A stretch of DNA of 64,000 bases from Streptomyces sp. 2131.1 (GCF_900105515.1 NZ_FNSY01000001.1:2914001-2978000); one strand, 5' to 3'. Positions 10,048 to 19,468 are shown, counted from the first letter of the stretch. Numbers and translations: made by a program. The notes: generated from the letters alone by a model not told the origin.

Positions 10048-11663
10048 TAATGGGCGCGGGGGCCGTCCGGCCCCGGGTAGTGGCCCTGGCCCGGCTGCGG
10101 ACCGTACGGACCGGGGGCCGTGCCGGGCGGCGGGTTGTACGCGCCCGGCGTGGACGGCGGGGTGTACTGGCCGGGCACCGTGCCGTACGGGCCGGGCTGC
10201 GGACCGTACGGGGACGGGACGGCCGGGGTGCCGCCGCCGTTGCCCGTCATCCGCACCAGATACGGCGCGACGAGCACCGCGCCGCCCACCCACAGCAGCC
10301 CGAACAGCAGCGCGTCGGCGACGCTCGGGGCGAACTCCAGGTTGCCGGCGCCGGTGAACTCCGCGACGCTGCCGGTGTACTCCATGGACAGGCCGCTCAT
10401 GCCGGTCAGTACCAGGTAGGCCACCAGGAACACCCCGCCGACGGTTACCTGTTCGCGCCGGTCGGCGGAGCGGCGGGCGGCGAGCACCCCCACGATGAGG
10501 GCGCTGACGAGGCCGGTGGCGAGGGCGCCGACGAGGGCCCAGTCGTTCGCCGCGTCGCTCAGCTCGCCGAGACCGAACGCGCCGTGGTCGGTGCCCGATC
10601 CGATCAGGTCCGCCCTGCCCCGCACGTCGTACTCCACCGAGCCGCCCCAGCTCACCGAGAGCACCATGAGCGCGATGTTGGGCAGAAGCGGAAGGGCGAC
10701 CAGCATGGCCTCGCCGCTGACGCCGTCCTGGGCGGCGAACGTGATGTAGCCGACCAGGCCGCAGAGCAGCAGGACCGCTCCGAGCGCGCGGACTGCGGTC
10801 CCGCAGGCGCGTACGAGGCTCAGCGTGCCCGGACGCTGAGCCAGCCAGGCGGCGGCGACGTCTCGTTGCAGGACGGCGCCGGTGGTGACGAGCGAGAGGG
10901 CGAGGGCGCCGAGGGTCGCGAGGACCGGCGAGGAGTGGACCGAGAGGTCCTCGATCTCGGGCTGGGCGTACAGCCCGAGGACCAGGACGGCCGCGGCGGC
11001 GACGGCGCTGATGCGGACGGCCGCGTCGAGCCCGCCGCCCTGCCGGCGGACGGCCCGGGCGCCGATGATCAGCGCGCCGATCCACAGCACGGTGACGGTG
11101 AGCGGGATCAGGGAGAGGGACATCTGCCCCTGCCCGCCCGGGTCGAAGTCGCCGTAGGTGTCCCCGTAGTCCGAAGCGCCCCCGTACCCACCGCGGCCAC
11201 CCGATGAGACGGCCGTGACGTCGAAGCCGCCGCCGAACGCCTGGAGCAGCATCGCGAGCGCGATCCGCAGCCGGTCGCTCCACCCGACGGCGGGGTCGTC
11301 GCCCTGCCCGTACGAGGGGATGGCGAGCGCCACCGCGAGGCCCACGATCAGTCCGGTCGGCCAGAGCGCGCCCTTGACCGAGCCGGCCCAGTCACCGCGC
11401 GCCACCCTGCCGAAGAACACCCCGAGGGGTGAAGGCCCGGCAGGCGCCGGCGCGTAACCGGGCGGCGGGGCGGCGGGCCGCGTCATGTACGCCGGCACCG
11501 CGGGCGGCTGCGGCGGACCGGCGGGCGGCGCACCGGGGGGCGGTGGCGCGGCGGGCTGCGGAGGCGCGGCGGCCGGGACCGCGGGGCGCTCGCGCCCGCA
11601 TTTCTGGCAGAAGCGCGCCTCGTCCGGCGCCGGGGTTCCACAGAAGGGACAGTACGACGGCAT
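10047..11663 (-). CDS. Zinc-ribbon multi-pass membrane protein, unknown function
   Basis: A 538-aa protein. It starts with a zinc ribbon of two CxxC pairs (YCPFCGTPAP, FCQKCGRE), followed by a Pro/Ala-rich linker to about residue 90, then about 8-10 hydrophobic segments between residues 100 and 460, and a Pro/Gly/Tyr-rich C-terminal tail (PYGPQPGPYGT). The layout resembles actinobacterial streptophobe-like membrane proteins, but I cannot assign a function. ATG 11663 was preferred over an upstream one at 11708 because the zinc ribbon follows directly. Confidence 0.8.
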   Translation of the reverse strand: MPSYCPFCGTPAPDEARFCQKCGRERPAVPAAAPPQPAAPPPPGAPPAGPPQPPAVPAYMTRPAAPPPGYAPAPAGPSPLGVFFGRVARGDWAGSVKGALWPTGLIVGLAVALAIPSYGQGDDPAVGWSDRLRIALAMLLQAFGGGFDVTAVSSGGRGGYGGASDYGDTYGDFDPGGQGQMSLSLIPLTVTVLWIGALIIGARAVRRQGGGLDAAVRISAVAAAAVLVLGLYAQPEIEDLSVHSSPVLATLGALALSLVTTGAVLQRDVAAAWLAQRPGTLSLVRACGTAVRALGAVLLLCGLVGYITFAAQDGVSGEAMLVALPLLPNIALMVLSVSWGGSVEYDVRGRADLIGSGTDHGAFGLGELSDAANDWALVGALATGLVSALIVGVLAARRSADRREQVTVGGVFLVAYLVLTGMSGLSMEYTGSVAEFTGAGNLEFAPSVADALLFGLLWVGGAVLVAPYLVRMTGNGGGTPAVPSPYGPQPGPYGTVPGQYTPPSTPGAYNPPPGTAPGPYGPQPGQGHYPGPDGPRAH

Positions 11664-11837
11664 GAGGGCTCCGCAGCGGGGACGGGGGCGAAACAAGACC
11701 GGTGACACACGGAGACGGTGAAGTCGCGTGCCGTATCAACGGACACATCTTCCCCGACCACCGGTTCCCGTCAACTCGGAATACGGGCCCCCGTTTTCAC
11801 GCGCGCCCGGTCCCCGTCCCGCGGTCCGGCCGGGCCG

Positions 11838-12530
11838 TCAGCCGCGGATGCCCCGGTGCAGGGCCACCACGCCGCCGGTGAGGTTGCGCCAGGCGACCTC
11901 GGACCAGCCGGCGTTCTGCAGCTTCTTCGCCAGGCCGGCCTGGTCGGGCCAGGCGCGGATGGACTCGGCGAGGTAGACGTACGCGTCGGGGTTGGAGGAC
12001 ACCGCGCGGGCCACGGGGGGCAGGGCGCGCATCAGGTACTCGATGTAGACCGTGCGGAACGGGGTCCAGACGGGCTGGGAGAACTCGCAGATGACGACCC
12101 GGCCGCCCGGCTTGGTGACCCGGTACAGCTCGCGCAGCGCCGCGTCCGTGTCCTGGACGTTGCGCAGGCCGAAGGAGATGGTCACCGCGTCGAAGACCTC
12201 GTCGCGGAAGGGCAGCTTCGTGGCGTCGCCGGCGGTGAAGGGGAGCCAGGCGTTGCGCTTCTTGCCCTCGCGGAGCATGCCGATGGAGAAGTCGCACGGC
12301 ACGACGTACGCGCCGGTCGCGGCGAACGGCAGCGAGGACGTCGCCGTGCCGGCCGCCAGGTCGAGGACCTTCTCGGCGGGCCGGGCGTTCACCGCCCTGG
12401 CGACCTCCTTGCGCCACAGCCGGTCCTGGCCGAGCGAGAGCACGTCGTTGGTGAGGTCGTAGTTCGCCGCCACGTCGTCGAACATCGAGGCGACTTCGTG
12501 CGGCTGCTTGTCCAGGGATGCTCGGGTCAC
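11838..12530 (-). CDS. menG: Demethylmenaquinone methyltransferase
   Basis: SAM-dependent C-methyltransferase (230 aa) of the UbiE/MenG family, catalysing the last step of menaquinone synthesis. Motifs: [32 protein letters not shown] at the N-terminus (UbiE signature), SAM motif [16 protein letters not shown] near residue 58, and the family signature [17 protein letters not shown] 12530 gives the usual start [13 protein letters not shown]; an ATG at 12539 is also possible. The gene is divergent from the sigma-factor operon. Confidence 0.94.
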   Translation of the reverse strand: MTRASLDKQPHEVASMFDDVAANYDLTNDVLSLGQDRLWRKEVARAVNARPAEKVLDLAAGTATSSLPFAATGAYVVPCDFSIGMLREGKKRNAWLPFTAGDATKLPFRDEVFDAVTISFGLRNVQDTDAALRELYRVTKPGGRVVICEFSQPVWTPFRTVYIEYLMRALPPVARAVSSNPDAYVYLAESIRAWPDQAGLAKKLQNAGWSEVAWRNLTGGVVALHRGIRG

Positions 12531-12673
12531 GCACCCCATTCAAGCAGCCCGGTCCGCGCGGCCCCCCGGCGGACGCCCCCGGAAAACCCGCCTTCAACCT
12601 TTCCGGTCCGCCGGCACTCAGTACTGGGCGAGAGACCACCGGAGAGAACCGGAACGAAGAGGGAAGGGGGCAG

Positions 12674-13183
12674 ATGTTCAGGAGAGCCAGCCGGGGCACC
12701 GACGGCTTCGAGGAATTCGCCCGCGCCGGTCAGCGCCGGCTCTACCGCACCGCGTACCTGCTCTGCGGGGACGCCGACGCCGCCCGGGATCTGACCCAGA
12801 CGACGCTGGCGAAGCTGTTCCAGCACTGGCACCGGGTGCGGGCCGCCGACCATCCGGACGCGTACGCCAGGACCGTGCTCACCCGCACCTACATGGCCGA
12901 GCGTCGCAGGCGGCTGCGCGACCTCCTCGCCCACACGCCGATCGCCGCACCCGCGCCGGAGGTCGGCCCGGAGCTCACGGTCACGCTGCTGGCGGCGCTC
13001 GCCGAACTGCCGCCCCGGGCAAGGGCGATGGTCGTCCTGCGGTACTGGGAGGACCTGAGCGTGGAGACGGTCGCCGAGCTGCTGCGATGCAGCCCGTCCA
13101 CCGTGAAGAGCCAGTGCTCGCGCTCGCTGGCCACCCTGCGCACCCGCCTGGGCGACGCGCGCCTCTACACCACCCGAAGCTGA
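12674..13183 (+). CDS. SigE-family extracytoplasmic-function sigma factor
   Basis: A 169-aa sigma-70 family factor of the actinobacterial SigE-like (SACE) group. Region 2 spans about residues 15-80 (YRTAYLLCGDADAARDLTQTTLAKLFQHW), and region 4 about 105-160 (LPPRARAMVVLRYWEDLSVETVAELLRCSPSTVKSQCSRSL, a helix-turn-helix). The ATG at 12674 follows AAGGGGG. It lies 11 bp upstream of a membrane protein gene, the usual place for a regulator of such a factor. The membrane protein shows no obvious zinc-binding anti-sigma motif. Confidence 0.92.
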   Translation: MFRRASRGTDGFEEFARAGQRRLYRTAYLLCGDADAARDLTQTTLAKLFQHWHRVRAADHPDAYARTVLTRTYMAERRRRLRDLLAHTPIAAPAPEVGPELTVTLLAALAELPPRARAMVVLRYWEDLSVETVAELLRCSPSTVKSQCSRSLATLRTRLGDARLYTTRS

Positions 13184-13194
13184 GGAGATACGTC

Positions 13195-14091
13195 ATGCAT
13201 GTGTTCACGGACACCCCGCCCGGCGGCGAGCCCGGCCGGGACGACCGGGAGCCGCTGATCCGGGCCGCGATGGAGCGGGCGGCCGAGGACGCGCCGCCGC
13301 CGCCCGACCTGGTGCCCGTGGCCCTGGTCCGGGGCCGCCGACGCCGGGCCAGGTCCCGCGCGGCGATCGGGGCGGGGGTGGCGGCCGTAGCGGCGCTGGG
13401 GGTGCTCGGTGCGACGCTGCCGATGTGGGGCGGGGGTGCGGAGCCGGTACGGAGGGCGTCGGCCGCCTCGCAGATCACGCCGGACCCAGCCCCCCTGGAC
13501 ACCTCCGACCCGTGGCTCCGTTTTCCCGTGCACATCGAGCCGAGCCCCGGCGAGTCCTCCATGGCGGATCTGCCGGAGGACGAGCTGTCACGGCAGCGGG
13601 TGTTCCAGAACGAGGCGGCGGCGGTGCTCGAAGGGCTCCTGCCCAAGGCGTTCGCCCCGATCCGCCCGGTCGATCTCGATGTCAGCCTGTACCAGGGCGG
13701 GCCGGACGGCCCCGACTACCCCATCACGTTCTCGGTCCGCCCGAAGGCCGCGCCGGGAGCGGCCCACGCCGATCCCCCTTGCACGTCGGTCCTGGAGAAG
13801 CATCTCCGGTGCAGGGAGGCGACGCTGCCGAACGGCATCACGGTCCGGTCCGTCACCGCGTCGGGGGACGAGAAGGAGGGCAAAACGGTCACCGGCACCA
13901 CCCTCACCTTCGAGCGCCGCCACAGCAGCGTGAGGCTGTCGGTCGGCGGTGACGACGAGGCCATGGTGTCGGCGCCGGTGACGACGGACCAACTGCTCGC
14001 CGTCGTCCAGGACGCGGCGTTCCTGGAGCTCGTCGACTACGCCGACGCCCACCCCATGGAGCCGAAGGAGCACGCGGTCCGTGGTGGCTGA
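13195..14091 (+). CDS. Membrane-anchored protein downstream of the sigma factor
   Basis: A 298-aa single-pass protein. A cytoplasmic segment of about 60 residues precedes an Arg-rich stop (RGRRRRARSRAA) and one transmembrane helix at about 61-83, followed by an exported domain of about 215 residues with one Cys pair. The ribosome site is GGAG, 8 nt upstream. Co-transcription with the SigE-like factor suggests a role in its control or in the envelope response, but no anti-sigma fold is recognised. It overlaps the next gene by about 8-11 bp. Confidence 0.72.
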   Translation: MHVFTDTPPGGEPGRDDREPLIRAAMERAAEDAPPPPDLVPVALVRGRRRRARSRAAIGAGVAAVAALGVLGATLPMWGGGAEPVRRASAASQITPDPAPLDTSDPWLRFPVHIEPSPGESSMADLPEDELSRQRVFQNEAAAVLEGLLPKAFAPIRPVDLDVSLYQGGPDGPDYPITFSVRPKAAPGAAHADPPCTSVLEKHLRCREATLPNGITVRSVTASGDEKEGKTVTGTTLTFERRHSSVRLSVGGDDEAMVSAPVTTDQLLAVVQDAAFLELVDYADAHPMEPKEHAVRGG

Positions 14092-14932
14092 CACACGAAC
14101 CGCCCGGCACGGCCGGGGCGGCCGGCGGCGCGCCCGCCGGGCCCGGCGTGGCCGGATACGAGTGCTCGCCGCCCTCGCCGTACCGGCGGCGCTGATCTGC
14201 GTCGTGGTGATCGTCGCGCCCCGCTGGGCGGGCGGGGACGAGTCGCGGGCGGCGACCGCGCGCACGCCGTCGCCCACGCCCTCCCCCAGGACCGCACGAA
14301 GCCCGAAGCCCTCGGCGAAACCCACGCCGAAGCCCACTCCGAAACCCACCCGGAAGCCCTCCGCGGAGTCCACCCGCGTCCCCGCCTCCGGCCCCGGCAC
14401 CTTCACGACCGCCGCGGGGGACGGCCGGGAAGGGCGTTACGCCTACCGCGTCGAGGTCGAGGACGGTTCGGGCGTCGACCCGGACGAGGCCGCGGCCCGG
14501 ATCGCCGGGATCCTCGCCGCACCGCGCGGCTGGGCGCAGGGCGGGGCGCGCTCGTTCCACCGGGTGGCGTCGGGGCCGGCGGGGCTGGTCGTGAAGATCG
14601 CCACCGCGGCCACCACCGACCGGATCTGCGGGCGGGGCGGCATGAACACCCACGGCGAGGTCAACTGCCGCGTCTACGAGACGGTAATGGTCAACCTGAA
14701 GCGCTGGCAGACCGGTTCGCCGGAATTCGACGGTCCGCTGGACGGCTACCGGGCGCTGATCATCAACCACGAGGTCGGCCACTGGCTCGGCCACGGCCAC
14801 GAGACGTGCCCCGGCAAGGGCCGCCCCGCCCCCGCGATGATGCAGCAGATCTACGGCCTCAAGGGCTGCGTCGCCAACGCCTGGCCGTACGACGAAAAGG
14901 GGGCGTACCTGGGCGGACCGTCCGTGCCGTAA
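14081..14932 (+). CDS. DUF3152 membrane-anchored metalloprotease-like protein, copy 1
   Basis: A 283-aa protein with an Arg-rich N-terminus, one transmembrane helix (about residues 25-48), a Pro/Lys/Ser/Thr spacer and a C-terminal DUF3152 domain outside the cell. The domain carries INHEVGHWLGHGHETCPG, an HExxHxxxHxH-like zinc-binding array typical of metzincins, so peptidase activity is plausible but unproven. The start is GTG 14081 or GTG 14084, overlapping the previous stop, which suggests translational coupling. Confidence 0.85.
   Translation: MVADTRTARHGRGGRRRARRARRGRIRVLAALAVPAALICVVVIVAPRWAGGDESRAATARTPSPTPSPRTARSPKPSAKPTPKPTPKPTRKPSAESTRVPASGPGTFTTAAGDGREGRYAYRVEVEDGSGVDPDEAAARIAGILAAPRGWAQGGARSFHRVASGPAGLVVKIATAATTDRICGRGGMNTHGEVNCRVYETVMVNLKRWQTGSPEFDGPLDGYRALIINHEVGHWLGHGHETCPGKGRPAPAMMQQIYGLKGCVANAWPYDEKGAYLGGPSVP
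14687..14932 (+). repeat. Tandem-duplicate segment, copy 1 (partner at 15500-15745)
   Basis: The last 81 codons of the first DUF3152 gene are near-identical, at protein and nucleotide level, to the last 81 codons of the second at 15500-15745. Only a handful of residues differ (for example DG/GE after DGPL, Y/D after MMQQI). The N-terminal halves differ much more. Confidence 0.9.
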
Positions 14933-15046
14933 CGATTCTTCGGACGGAATCGGCCCCACCTCATATGGATGTGGACTGAACCAATTCACCGGGGTACCGG
15001 TCCTACAGCAGGGGACGGAACCACCGAGGACTGGGGAGGGGCGCGG

Positions 15047-15745
15047 ATGCCCGAATGGAAAGGGCGCCGGGGAGGCCGGGGAGAGCGCGGGCGCACCCGG
15101 CTGCTCGTGCCGGCCGTCGTACTGGTCGCCGTCGCGGCCGTCGCCGTCGTCGGACTCCGCTGGAAGGACGCGCACGAGCCCGCGCCCACGGCCGCCTTCA
15201 CCGTGGCCCGTGCCGCCGCCACCGCGGCCGGGAACGCGGACGGGGACGCGAAGACGTACCGGGTCGAGGTGGAGGAGGGGTCCGGGCTCGACGCGGACAA
15301 GGCCGCCTCGGTCGTCGCCCGCATCCTGGCCGCGCCACGGGGCTGGTCGCACCGCGGGGAGCACACCTTCCGGCAGATCGCGACGAGCCCGGCCGGTCTT
15401 GTCATACGGATCGCGACCCCCGGGACCACCGACCGGATCTGCGGGCAGAGCGGCCTCGACACGCACGGCGAGGTCAACTGCCGGGTCGGCCCCGTCGTGA
15501 TGGTCAACCTGAAGCGCTGGCAGACGGGTTCGCCCGAGTTCGACGGCCCGCTGGGTGAGTACCGGGCCCTGATCATCAACCACGAGGTCGGCCACTGGCT
15601 CGGCCACGGCCACGAGACGTGCCCCGGCAAGGGGCGCCCGGCGCCCGCGATGATGCAGCAGATCGACGGACTGAAGGGGTGCGTCGCCAACGCCTGGCCG
15701 TACGACGCCAAGGGCCACTACCTGGGCGGCCCCCCGGTGCCGTAG
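15047..15745 (+). CDS. DUF3152 membrane-anchored metalloprotease-like protein, copy 2
   Basis: A 232-aa paralogue of the preceding gene with the same order: a Gly/Arg-rich N-terminus, one transmembrane helix (LLVPAVVLVAVAAVAVVGL), then DUF3152 with INHEVGHWLGHGHETCPG near residue 180. It lacks the long Pro/Lys spacer of copy 1. ATG 15047 follows GGGGAGGGGCG; a further Met at 14969 would add 26 residues. The 114-bp gap after copy 1 suggests its own promoter or read-through. Confidence 0.85.
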   Translation: MPEWKGRRGGRGERGRTRLLVPAVVLVAVAAVAVVGLRWKDAHEPAPTAAFTVARAAATAAGNADGDAKTYRVEVEEGSGLDADKAASVVARILAAPRGWSHRGEHTFRQIATSPAGLVIRIATPGTTDRICGQSGLDTHGEVNCRVGPVVMVNLKRWQTGSPEFDGPLGEYRALIINHEVGHWLGHGHETCPGKGRPAPAMMQQIDGLKGCVANAWPYDAKGHYLGGPPVP

Positions 15746-15765
15746 CCCCTGCCCCCCAACCCCGT

Positions 15766-16413
15766 CTACCGCCCCCGATACACCAGTCGCCCCGCCGCGA
15801 TCGTCGCCACGCAGCTCGCCGCGCCCAACGCCAGCAGCGCGGCCTCGTCCGGCGCGTCGAAGGCGGCGAGGTCCGCACGGCCCCCGGTGGCGAGCGGGGC
15901 CGCCGTCGCGCCGGACACCGCACCCGCCCCGGCCAACGGGTCGAGCCCGGGTGGCCCGCCGCCGGGCGGGGATGTCGGCGCGACGACCGTCAGCCCGGAG
16001 CGGCGGACCGCCGTGAGCAGGGCGGACGATGCCCCGGAGGCGGCCGTCACCGCCGTGGTCCCGTGCCGGAGCATCCGGTGCAGCCCGCGCCGCACGCTCC
16101 CCGCCCGCCACGACTCCTCGGGCCCCAGCGCGTCGAGCGCTCCACCGGTCAGGGGCTCGGTGCCCAGCGCGTCCGCCTCGCGGGGGTCGGGGAAGTACCA
16201 CTCCTCCAGCAGCCGGACCGCGTCGCGCTGGAGAAGGCCCGGGGTGAGGACGCCCGGCCACTGCCGGACGCGGGCTCCGGGGTGGGCGGCGGCGACCTCC
16301 TCGTACGGTCCGAACGCCGCGACCGAACCGTCCCGTACGGCCACCGCGCCGCCGGGCACGGGTGCGCGGCCGCCGCCCGGCAGCAGCAGGGCGGCGGCGT
16401 GAATCGTCAGCAC
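15766..16413 (-). CDS. Imidazolonepropionase-like domain protein, probably catalytically dead
   Basis: A 215-aa protein resembling the composite beta-sandwich and parts of the barrel of amidohydrolases such as imidazolonepropionase. It shows VRDGSVAAFGPYEEV, GVLTPGLLQRD, and a C-terminal RADLAAFDAPDE...VATIAAGRLVYRGR. The metal-binding HxH that normally follows the PG motif is absent and the protein is about half the length of a true amidohydrolase. The GTG start is only 7 bp after the mqnC stop, so it is co-expressed with the menaquinone gene. Its role is unknown. Confidence 0.78.
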   Translation of the reverse strand: MLTIHAAALLLPGGGRAPVPGGAVAVRDGSVAAFGPYEEVAAAHPGARVRQWPGVLTPGLLQRDAVRLLEEWYFPDPREADALGTEPLTGGALDALGPEESWRAGSVRRGLHRMLRHGTTAVTAASGASSALLTAVRRSGLTVVAPTSPPGGGPPGLDPLAGAGAVSGATAAPLATGGRADLAAFDAPDEAALLALGAASCVATIAAGRLVYRGR

Positions 16414-16420
16414 GGAGCGA

Positions 16421-17620
16421 TCAGTTGGCGTTGAGGAGCTTGAGCTCGGGGTGCGCGGTGCCGCCCTCGATCGCGACGGACGAGATGTGCGAGACGACGC
16501 GCTCGTCGACCGGGTCGTTCGCCGGGTCGTCGTGCACGACGAGGTGCTCGTACGTGGTGGCGCGCTGGGCCGGGACCCGGTCCGCCTTGCGGATCAGGTC
16601 GATGATCTCCAGCCGGTTGGAGCGGTGCTTGGCGCCGGCCGAGGAGACGACGTTCTCCTCCAGCATGATCGAGCCGAGGTCGTCCGCGCCGTAGTGCAGC
16701 GACAGCTGGCCGACCTCCTTGCCGGTGGTCAGCCAGGAGCCCTGGATGTGGGCGACGTTGTCCAGGAAGAGCCGGGCGATGGCGATCATCCGCAGGTACT
16801 CGAAGAGCGTCGCCTGCGTCTGCCCCTTCAGCTTGTTGTTCTCCGGCTGGTACGTGTACGGGATGAACGCCCGGAAGCCGCCGGTGCGGTCCTGCACGTC
16901 ACGGATCATGCGCAGGTGCTCGATGCGCTCGGCGTTCGTCTCGCCGGTGCCCATCAGCATGGTGGAGGTGGACTCGACGCCGAGGCCGTGGGCGATCTCC
17001 ATGATCTCCAGCCACCGCTCGCCGGACTCCTTGAGCGGGGCGATGGCCGTACGCGGCCGGGCCGGCAGCAGCTCGGCGCCGGCGCCCGCGAAGGAGTCGA
17101 GGCCGGCCGCGTGGATACGGCTGATGGCCTCCTCGGCGGAGACCTTGGAGATACGGGCCATGTGCTCGATCTCGGAGGCGCCGAGCGAGTGGATCACCAG
17201 CTGCGGGAACGCCTTCTTGATGGCCGAGAAGTGCTCCTCGTAGTACTCCACGCCGTAGTCCGGGTGGTGCCCGCCCTGGAACATGATCTGCGTGCCGCCC
17301 AGCTCGACGGTCTCCGCGCAGCGGCGCAGGATGTCGTCGAGGTCCCGGGACCAGCCCTTGGCGGTGTCCTTCGGCGCGGCGTAGAACGCGCAGAACTTGC
17401 ACGCCGTGACGCACACGTTGGTGTAGTTGATGTTGCGCTCGATGATGTACGTCGCGATGTGCTCCGTACCGGCGTAACGGCGGCGGCGCACGGCGTCGGC
17501 CGCGGCACCCAGGGCGTGCAGCGGCGCCGAGCGGTAGAGGTCGAGCGCCTCCTCCGGGGTGATCCGGCCGCCTTCGGCGGCTCGGTCGAGGATGGGCTGA
17601 AGGTCGGCCTTCTCGGTCAC
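16421..17620 (-). CDS. mqnC: Cyclic dehypoxanthinyl futalosine synthase (radical SAM)
   Basis: Futalosine-pathway enzyme (399 aa) that cyclises dehypoxanthine futalosine during menaquinone synthesis. The radical-SAM motif CVTACKFCAFY (CxxxCxxC) is near residue 70, followed by the family motif QIMFQGGHHPDYGVEYYEE and the C-terminal GSWLTTGKEVGQLSLHYGADDLGSIMLEE. The GTG at 17620 has an AAAGG ribosome site. It heads a two-gene operon with the amidohydrolase-like gene. Confidence 0.95.
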   Translation of the reverse strand: MTEKADLQPILDRAAEGGRITPEEALDLYRSAPLHALGAAADAVRRRRYAGTEHIATYIIERNINYTNVCVTACKFCAFYAAPKDTAKGWSRDLDDILRRCAETVELGGTQIMFQGGHHPDYGVEYYEEHFSAIKKAFPQLVIHSLGASEIEHMARISKVSAEEAISRIHAAGLDSFAGAGAELLPARPRTAIAPLKESGERWLEIMEIAHGLGVESTSTMLMGTGETNAERIEHLRMIRDVQDRTGGFRAFIPYTYQPENNKLKGQTQATLFEYLRMIAIARLFLDNVAHIQGSWLTTGKEVGQLSLHYGADDLGSIMLEENVVSSAGAKHRSNRLEIIDLIRKADRVPAQRATTYEHLVVHDDPANDPVDERVVSHISSVAIEGGTAHPELKLLNAN

Positions 17621-17692
17621 CGGGCTGTCACCTTTCGGCGGTTTTTCAACGGATCTACGGACCGGTTCAGCGTACGCCAGGGGGCTCGGCGG

Positions 17693-19468
17693 TCAGCCGC
17701 CGGACCGGGTGAGCGTGCCGTACGGGAGTCCCGCGTCCTTCTCGTCGGAGCGGAAGCGCAGGGTGCCGTCGGCCGCCCGGGTGAAGTGGAGGTCGGAGGG
17801 CGTCGTGGTGCAGAAGCCGGCCGTGCTCGTCCGGTCCGGGTCGGCCCGTTCGCGCAGTCGCAGCTCCTGATCCGTCCCGGAGGTCAGCGTGGCGACGCTG
17901 TAGCAGTTGATCTCGACGCCGAGAGTGGAGACCGAGGTCGTCAGGCGGACCACGTCCGTGCCCTTGCGGCCCTTGGTGAACACCGCGGTGAGCGTGCCGT
18001 GCGGCGCGCCCGTGGTCTTCTCGGTGAGCGGACCCTTCCAGGTGCCGACGAACGCGTCGGGCAGCTCGGCCGCCCCGCCCGGGCTCGTCGGGGGGCTCTT
18101 CGAGGGGTCCTTCGTCGGGTTCCTCGTGGCCGAGCCCGTCGGCGGCGAGGGCTCGCGGGAGGTGGACGGGGTGTGCCCCACGTCCCCGTGCCCGACGTTG
18201 CCGCCGTCGCCGCCGGTGCCCGGCATCAGGTCCAGCAGGAACGCGCTGCCCACGGTCACCGCGGCCAGCGCCCCGGCCACCGCCAGCGCGACGGTGCAGC
18301 TCACGCGCCGCCGCCCCGCGCCCTCGCCGCCCGCCGTCGCCCCCAGGGTCAGGCTCCGCCCGCCGGTCCGCTGCCCCGGCAGGCCGTCGGCCCCGGCGGT
18401 CGGCGGATGCGGCGGGTCGACCGGCGGGCCGAAGGTACCCAGCGCGGGGCCCGGACCCGACACACCGAACGGGTCCGCCGCACCCGCCCCGGACGCGGGC
18501 TCGCCCGCCACCGCCCCCGCCCCGAAGGACGGGTTGCTGAACGGCACCGGCCCCGACTGCACCGGGGCCTCCTGCGGTTCCAGGTCCAGCAGGGCCACCG
18601 CCGACCGGCTCACCTCGCGCACCAGCGGTCCCGGCAGCCAGCCCGCCGCCACCGCGGCCGCCGCGCCGCCCGGCAGCAGCCGGCGGGCCAGCTCGTCCGG
18701 GGTCGGCCGCCGCTCCGGGTCCTTGGCCAGGCAGGCGGCGATGATGTCGCGCAGACCGCCCTCCAGCTCGCCCAGCTCCGGCTCCTCGTGGACCACCTTG
18801 TAGAGGAGGACCGCCGACGAGTCGCCGAGGAAGGGCGCGGAGCCGGTCGCCGCGTACGCCAGGACCGCGCCCAGCGAGAAGATGTCGACCGCGCCCGAGA
18901 TGTCGGTGCCCCGGATCTGCTCCGGCGCCATGTAGCCCGGCGAGCCGACGGAGACCCCGGTGGAGGTGAGCGAGGCGGTCGCGTCGATGGCCCGGGCGAT
19001 GCCGAAGTCGATCAGGCGGGGGCCGTCCAGGGCGAGCAGGACGTTGGACGGCTTCACGTCCCGGTGGATCAGGCCCCGCTCGTGCACCGCGGCCAGCGCC
19101 TCGCCGAGGCCGGCGCCCAGCACCCGTACCGCGTGCTCGGGCAGCGGGCCGTGCTCGGTGACGGCCGCGGAGAGCGGCGGGCCGGCCACGTAACCGGTGG
19201 CGATCCAGGGGACGGGGGCGTCCGGGTCGGCGTCCAGGACGGGGGCGGTCCACTGGGCGCCGATCCGGCGGGCCGCCTCGACCTCGCGCCGGAACCGGGC
19301 GCGGAACTGCTCGTCGAGCGCGAAGTGCGGGTGGACGACCTTGACGGCGACCGTACGGCCGCCGGCGCTGCGCCCGAGGTACACGCGGCCCATGCCGCCG
19401 GCCCCGAGCCTGCCGAGCAGCCGGTAGGCGCCGATGCTCAGCGGTTCCCCGGCTTCCAGCGGCTGCAT
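17693..19468 (-). CDS. Transmembrane Ser/Thr protein kinase
   Basis: A 591-aa PknB-type kinase. The N-terminal kinase domain (about 10-270) shows the glycine loop LGAGGMGRVYLGRS, AVKVV lysine, HRDVKPSNVLL catalytic loop, DFGIA and GYMAPEQ. A Pro/Gly-rich linker leads to one transmembrane helix (about 385-405), then an extracytoplasmic domain of about 170 residues beginning after a Ser/Pro/Thr-rich stretch. It probably senses an envelope or extracellular signal. ATG 19468 has a GGGGGAG ribosome site. Confidence 0.92.
   Translation of the reverse strand: MQPLEAGEPLSIGAYRLLGRLGAGGMGRVYLGRSAGGRTVAVKVVHPHFALDEQFRARFRREVEAARRIGAQWTAPVLDADPDAPVPWIATGYVAGPPLSAAVTEHGPLPEHAVRVLGAGLGEALAAVHERGLIHRDVKPSNVLLALDGPRLIDFGIARAIDATASLTSTGVSVGSPGYMAPEQIRGTDISGAVDIFSLGAVLAYAATGSAPFLGDSSAVLLYKVVHEEPELGELEGGLRDIIAACLAKDPERRPTPDELARRLLPGGAAAAVAAGWLPGPLVREVSRSAVALLDLEPQEAPVQSGPVPFSNPSFGAGAVAGEPASGAGAADPFGVSGPGPALGTFGPPVDPPHPPTAGADGLPGQRTGGRSLTLGATAGGEGAGRRRVSCTVALAVAGALAAVTVGSAFLLDLMPGTGGDGGNVGHGDVGHTPSTSREPSPPTGSATRNPTKDPSKSPPTSPGGAAELPDAFVGTWKGPLTEKTTGAPHGTLTAVFTKGRKGTDVVRLTTSVSTLGVEINCYSVATLTSGTDQELRLRERADPDRTSTAGFCTTTPSDLHFTRAADGTLRFRSDEKDAGLPYGTLTRSGG

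Noticed and set aside
15766..16413. Assignment as aminodeoxyfutalosine deaminase (MqnX)
   Set aside because: The protein lacks the HxH metal ligands and half the barrel, so it cannot be a functional amidohydrolase despite the mqnC neighbour.
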